This document shows positions 5,858 through 9,167 of a DNA stretch of 9,167 nucleotides, piece by piece. The stretch's first letter is position 1, and each line of letters opens with the position of its first letter. A program made the position numbers and the translations under genes. This stretch comes from Zymomonas sp. (GTDB lineage: Bacteria; Pseudomonadota; Alphaproteobacteria; Sphingomonadales; Sphingomonadaceae). Below the pieces are notes generated by a model. The model searched no databases. It was not told the DNA's origin and saw only the letters and a list, made by a program, of their open reading frames with translations. The DNA is taken from the NCBI GenBank assembly GCA_027489105.1, contig JAIYAJ010000109.1, positions 1 to 9,167 on the forward strand, read 5' to 3'.

Positions 5858-8449
5858 ATGAAATTCACCCTCAAAGACTATCAGGAAGAAGCCGTCAAAG
5901 ACGTTCTCGACAGATTGAAGAAGGCCCGCAAGCGCTGGCGCGAGGATGGCGACAAGCACGCGTTCTCACTTACCGCCACGACAGGCGCGGGCAAGACCGT
6001 TATGGCCGCAGCCGTTTTCGAAGCGCTGTTTTTTGGCAATGACGAATTCAACATCGAGGCCGATCCCGGCGCAGTGGTGATTTGGTTCAGCGATGATCCA
6101 TCCTTGAATGAGCAATCCAAATGGCGGTTGAACCAGTCATCCGACAAGTTGACCGTTTCGGACCTTGTGACGATTGAAAACACCTTCAATCGGGACAGCC
6201 TTGAACCGGGGAAGGTTTATTTCCTCAACACACAGAAGCTGGGCAAGAACAGCTTGCTTGTGCGCGGCCACGATGCAGGCGAAGGCAGGGATGAACGACT
6301 TCCCATGCCGGACGCGCGCGCCTTCACGATCTGGGACATCATCCAGAACACAATCGAACACCCGGATTTGACGCTCTACCTTGTGCTCGATGAAGCTCAT
6401 CGTGGGATGGGTGAGACGAAGGCGAAGAACGGCGAAGGCAAGCCGACCATCGTCAAGCAGCTAATCAATGGCACAGGATCGGTTCCCGGCATTCCGATTG
6501 TCTGGGGCATATCCGCCACCGTCGAACGCTTCAACAAGGCGATGGAGGGAGCGAAAGGCCGGGACACGCTTTCCAACGTCGTTGTCGATACGAAGAAGGT
6601 GCAGGATTCTGGCCTTATCAAGGATGTCATCATTCTTGACGTGCCAGACGAAGACAAAGGCGATTTCTCGACCGTCCTGTTGCGCCGTGGCACCAACAAG
6701 CTGAAGGCGATATCTGAGGCATGGGATACCTACGCCAAGCAGCAGGGCGAAGCGGCAACCGTGGTTCCGTTGATGGTGCTGCAAGTGCCGAACTCGCCAG
6801 ATCACAACGACATCGGAAAAGCACTCGAAACAATCTTTGCAACATGGTCGGACTTGCATCCGGGTTGCGTTGCAAACGTGTTTGGCGAGCACAGAACCGA
6901 GTCATTCGGCAGCTATACCGTTCCCTACATTGAGCCGCAGCGCGTTCAGGAAACGAAAGACATCCGCATCCTGATTGCGAAGGACGCCATCAGCACAGGT
7001 TGGGACTGCCCTCGCGCCGAAGTGATGGTTTCTTTCCGGGCGGCAACGGACAAAACCCACATCACGCAGCTTCTGGGCCGCATGGTGCGAACACCACTTG
7101 CCCGCCGCATCCCCGGCAATGATCGGTTGAATTCCGTCGATTGCCTCCTGCCCCGGTTCAACAAGAAGACAGCGGAAGAAGTCGTCGACTACCTGACCAA
7201 GGGTGGAGAATTCGGGGAAGAAGCTGCTACGGGCCGCGTTCTCATCAACCCGGTGGAATTGAAGCCAAATCCGACCATTCCAGAAGACGTTTGGGCCAAG
7301 CTGGTTTCCCTACCTTCCCAGACATTGCCGAAGCGGCAATCCCGCCCTGTGAAGAGGCTGACCATTCTGGCCCACGAACTGGCAGCAGACGACCTGCTTC
7401 CCGGCGCTGGCAGGAAGGCCCATGCTGCCTTGCACAAGGTTCTGGACGACGCCCAAGCCAAATACGCGCAGGAAATCACGAAGGCTCGCCAGTCGGTTAT
7501 TGAGGTGGAAGGCCAGTCGGTCAAGACCGACATGCAATCTGGCAAGAAGACCTTCGAGGATTTTCTGGAAGCAGCCGACTACGCTGTCATCGAAGATGCC
7601 TACAAGCGGGCTGGCCGCATCATCAGCCCTGATGTTGCGAGGACATACGCCGAGCACCTCGCAGCTCAAGCCGATGATAGTGACGATGAGGACGAGGCCC
7701 TGATCGATGCCCACACCACAATCGCCGCGCTTGGTTTGGTTTCGGCCATTGGGCCAGTGCTAGACGGAGAAGCCGAGAAGCTGGCCAACGAATGGCTGAC
7801 GAAGCACAAGGACGCCATCAAGACGCTGACAGACGAACGGCAGGAGTCCTATCGGCAGATCAGGGAAATGAGTGCTCACCCGCTGGACGTTGAACTTGCA
7901 CGTCCCAATGCGTGGATGCAGCCAACAACCGTACGGGAGCCAAATGGCGCAGAGCGCGATTTGCCCCGATTTGAGAAACACCTTCTGTGCGACAGCGACG
8001 GCGCTTTCCCGATGGATTTCGGGTCATCGTGGGAAGAGAAGGTCTTGCTTGCTGAATTGCAGCGGGAAGGCAATGTTGCGTGGTATCGCAACCCGGACCG
8101 CGCGGCCCAGGAGTCGCTTGGCGTGACTTACGAAAACGGAGACGAAATGAAGATCGTTCGCCCCGACTTCATTTTCTTCTCACGGCTCGCTGACGGTAGC
8201 ATCGTGGCAGACATCGTTGATCCGCACGGCATCCAATTCGCCGACGCACTGCCCAAGCTTAAGGGCCTCGCAAAATATGCCGAGGCCAATCCCGGTACTT
8301 ATCGTAGGATCGAGGCGGTAGCGAAGATTGACGAGCAATACCGCGCACTAAACCTCCTAAAAAAGGACGTGAGGGCTGCGGTTCATGCCGCGACATCAGC
8401 GAAGGCGCTTTATCTAGGACAGGCGGCAGCGAGCTACGATCCGCATTGA
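5858..8449 (+). CDS. res: DEAH-box translocase with C-terminal nuclease-like domain, type III Res-like
   Basis: This 863-aa ATP-driven partner of the methyltransferase should translocate or switch along DNA and, in type III systems, cleave unmethylated DNA in complex with Mod. Superfamily 2 motifs appear in order: Walker A ATTGAGKT (40-47), DEAH box (178-181), SAT (219-221), motif V AKDAISTGWD (374-383) and motif VI QLLGRMVR (404-411). The middle (about 425-730) is helical, with an acidic run DDSDDEDE at 606-613. The C-terminal domain has a PD motif (P769, D770 in VRPDFIFF), then D785-IVDPHG. Aligned with the V-E-T-K-G type nuclease core of classical Res proteins, the E-x-K position would read D788-P-H790, so the usual lysine is absent. 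The size is near that of type III Res. The start is 3 bp after the mod stop, with only a weak G-rich ribosome site, so translational coupling is likely. The pair is a defence operon. Whether it cuts DNA is uncertain. Confidence 0.92.
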   Translation: MKFTLKDYQEEAVKDVLDRLKKARKRWREDGDKHAFSLTATTGAGKTVMAAAVFEALFFGNDEFNIEADPGAVVIWFSDDPSLNEQSKWRLNQSSDKLTVSDLVTIENTFNRDSLEPGKVYFLNTQKLGKNSLLVRGHDAGEGRDERLPMPDARAFTIWDIIQNTIEHPDLTLYLVLDEAHRGMGETKAKNGEGKPTIVKQLINGTGSVPGIPIVWGISATVERFNKAMEGAKGRDTLSNVVVDTKKVQDSGLIKDVIILDVPDEDKGDFSTVLLRRGTNKLKAISEAWDTYAKQQGEAATVVPLMVLQVPNSPDHNDIGKALETIFATWSDLHPGCVANVFGEHRTESFGSYTVPYIEPQRVQETKDIRILIAKDAISTGWDCPRAEVMVSFRAATDKTHITQLLGRMVRTPLARRIPGNDRLNSVDCLLPRFNKKTAEEVVDYLTKGGEFGEEAATGRVLINPVELKPNPTIPEDVWAKLVSLPSQTLPKRQSRPVKRLTILAHELAADDLLPGAGRKAHAALHKVLDDAQAKYAQEITKARQSVIEVEGQSVKTDMQSGKKTFEDFLEAADYAVIEDAYKRAGRIISPDVARTYAEHLAAQADDSDDEDEALIDAHTTIAALGLVSAIGPVLDGEAEKLANEWLTKHKDAIKTLTDERQESYRQIREMSAHPLDVELARPNAWMQPTTVREPNGAERDLPRFEKHLLCDSDGAFPMDFGSSWEEKVLLAELQREGNVAWYRNPDRAAQESLGVTYENGDEMKIVRPDFIFFSRLADGSIVADIVDPHGIQFADALPKLKGLAKYAEANPGTYRRIEAVAKIDEQYRALNLLKKDVRAAVHAATSAKALYLGQAAASYDPH

Positions 8450-8485
8450 GCAGCCGACAGCAATCCAAATAGCGGGTATCTCTGC

Positions 8486-8512
8486 GGGCATTTGCCCAAC
8501 GACAATTTTTTT
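8486..8512 (+). terminator. Weak terminator-like hairpin after res
   Basis: GGGCA (8486-8490) can pair with TGCCC (8493-8497), and a run of seven T lies at 8506-8512. The short loop and the 8-base gap before the T-run make it a weak intrinsic terminator. It lies 37 bp after the res stop and is the only candidate at the operon end. Confidence 0.3.
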
Positions 8513-8545
8513 ATCTGTTTTATTACAATTACTTAGATCCCATTT

Positions 8546-9167
8546 GTGCCTCCCTCTTGCGCACCATATCTCCCCAAACGTTCAGCTTCGTCCGCAAGCC
8601 TTCGAAGGCATTCCTATGGCGGGCCGGAGGTGCTGTCCTACGAGGACGTCACGGTCGGCGATCCCGGCCCCGGGCTGGTCCGAATCCGCCATACGGCCAT
8701 CGGCCTGAACTTCGCCGACCTGCACAACCGCACGGGGCGCTATCCGCTGCCCTCGCTGCCGCATGTGCTCGGTGGGGAGGCGGCGGGGATCGTCGAGGCG
8801 GTCGGGCCGGGGGTCAGCCTGTTCCGGCCCGGCGATCGCGTGGCCTATGCGGCCGGCGGGCCGGACTTTCCGCCGGGGGCCTATGCCGAAGCGCGGCTTT
8901 TCCCCGCCGATCGGCTGATCAACCTGCCCGAGGAGATTGACGACATCACCGCCGCGGCGCTGTTCACCAAGGGGCTGACGGCGCAGTATCTCATCAGGGA
9001 TGTCTACCCGGTCAAGGCCGGCGACACGATCCTGGTGCACGCGGCCGCCGGCGGCGTGGGGCTGCTTCTCGTGCAATGGGCCCGGCATCTTGGCGCACGC
9101 ACGATCGGCGTCGTCAGTTCACGGGCCAAGGCGGAGATCGCGACGGCGCATGGCTGCCATCATGCGC
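8546..9167 (+). CDS. NAD(P)H:quinone oxidoreductase / zinc-less alcohol dehydrogenase family, 5' end displaced, 3' end off window
   Basis: This is a medium-chain dehydrogenase/reductase of the quinone oxidoreductase type, a cytosolic NADPH-dependent enzyme that reduces quinones or activated alkenes. Family-like sequence begins at YGGPEVLSYEDV (from about 8615). It continues through the GroES-like domain (GLNFADLHNRTGRYPLPSLP, LGGEAAGIVEAVGPGV, PGDRVAY) into the Rossmann domain with AAAGGVGLLLVQWARHLGA (nucleotide-binding glycines). The frame is open from 8537 to the window end. The normal start (M-x-A-I-R-x-H-x-Y-G-G-P) is missing. Only R-H-S remains before Y-G-G, and the bases upstream do not encode a recognisable N-terminus. 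The only in-frame start codon is a GTG at 8546 without a ribosome site. GC content jumps to over 70% here, so this looks like host chromosome, with the gene interrupted or re-started by the island boundary. Confidence 0.7.
   Translation, partial: MPPSCAPYLPKRSASSASLRRHSYGGPEVLSYEDVTVGDPGPGLVRIRHTAIGLNFADLHNRTGRYPLPSLPHVLGGEAAGIVEAVGPGVSLFRPGDRVAYAAGGPDFPPGAYAEARLFPADRLINLPEEIDDITAAALFTKGLTAQYLIRDVYPVKAGDTILVHAAAGGVGLLLVQWARHLGARTIGVVSSRAKAEIATAHGCHHA
8598..8609. repeat. 12-bp perfect palindrome at the island/chromosome junction
   Basis: GCCTTCGAAGGC is self-complementary and ends 5 bases before the first family-like codon of the oxidoreductase gene. It marks the point where AT-rich island DNA gives way to very GC-rich chromosomal DNA. 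It could be part of an attachment site, but its other copy would lie outside this window. Confidence 0.35.

Noticed and set aside
8590..8620. tRNA T-arm-like sequence containing TTCGAA at the right junction
   Set aside because: No cloverleaf can be drawn around it. The surrounding bases do not provide acceptor or anticodon stems.
8557..8940. 127-codon + strand frame over the oxidoreductase
   Set aside because: The oxidoreductase motifs are in another frame. This translation is Gly/Arg/Ala-rich nonsense typical of a shifted high-GC gene.
8582..9088. 168-codon minus-strand frame
   Set aside because: It is antisense to the conserved oxidoreductase sequence with no motif of its own.
1..9167. 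CRISPR array, rRNA, tRNA or insertion sequence ends
   Set aside because: No spaced repeat series, RNA gene structure, transposase or matching terminal inverted repeats were seen by eye on either strand.

Overview
The window is accessory DNA from a GC-rich proteobacterium, most likely an alphaproteobacterium. I infer this from the codon use and the protein types, not from any database match. It reads as a genomic island or integration hotspot ending against a chromosomal housekeeping gene. All convincing genes are on the + strand.

Layout. (1) 1-414 is the C-terminal catalytic part of a P4-type tyrosine integrase whose 5' part lies off the left edge. (2) 507-1559 is an uncharacterised Ala-rich, helical protein with a conserved-looking C-terminal domain. 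(3) 1560-1659 is a short gap holding a 16-bp perfect palindrome, two near-identical 12-mers spaced exactly 21 bp apart, and a bulged stem. (4) 1660-3471 is a compact three-gene module: an AlpA-like DNA-binding protein, a helix-turn-helix protein with a zinc-ribbon-like tail (the two reading frames overlap by 8 bp), and a second, unrelated tyrosine recombinase with all catalytic residues present. (5) 3472-3730 is a 259-bp gap with a candidate promoter, a repeated 13-mer and a strong ribosome binding site. (6) 3731-8449 is a two-gene operon with a 3-bp gap, encoding a beta-class adenine methyltransferase (Mod-like) and a DEAH-box translocase/nuclease (Res-like). Together they form a type III-like restriction-modification or related defence system. 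(7) 8450-8617 is an AT-rich gap with a weak terminator-like hairpin. (8) From about 8606 to the right edge is a very GC-rich NAD(P)H:quinone oxidoreductase gene whose normal 5' end appears to be missing.

How it works together. The recombinase modules probably brought in and can move this DNA. The Mod-Res pair is the cargo, expected to mark self DNA by adenine methylation and attack unmarked DNA. Three points make the pair unusual. Mod has an SH3/KOW-like N-terminal extension before the methyltransferase core and an extra C-terminal domain. Its specificity region is distinctly AT-richer than its flanks, which suggests a swapped recognition domain. In the C-terminal nuclease-like domain of Res, the position of the catalytic E-x-K appears to read D-P-H. 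The right-hand junction falls at the start of the oxidoreductase gene, beside a 12-bp perfect palindrome.
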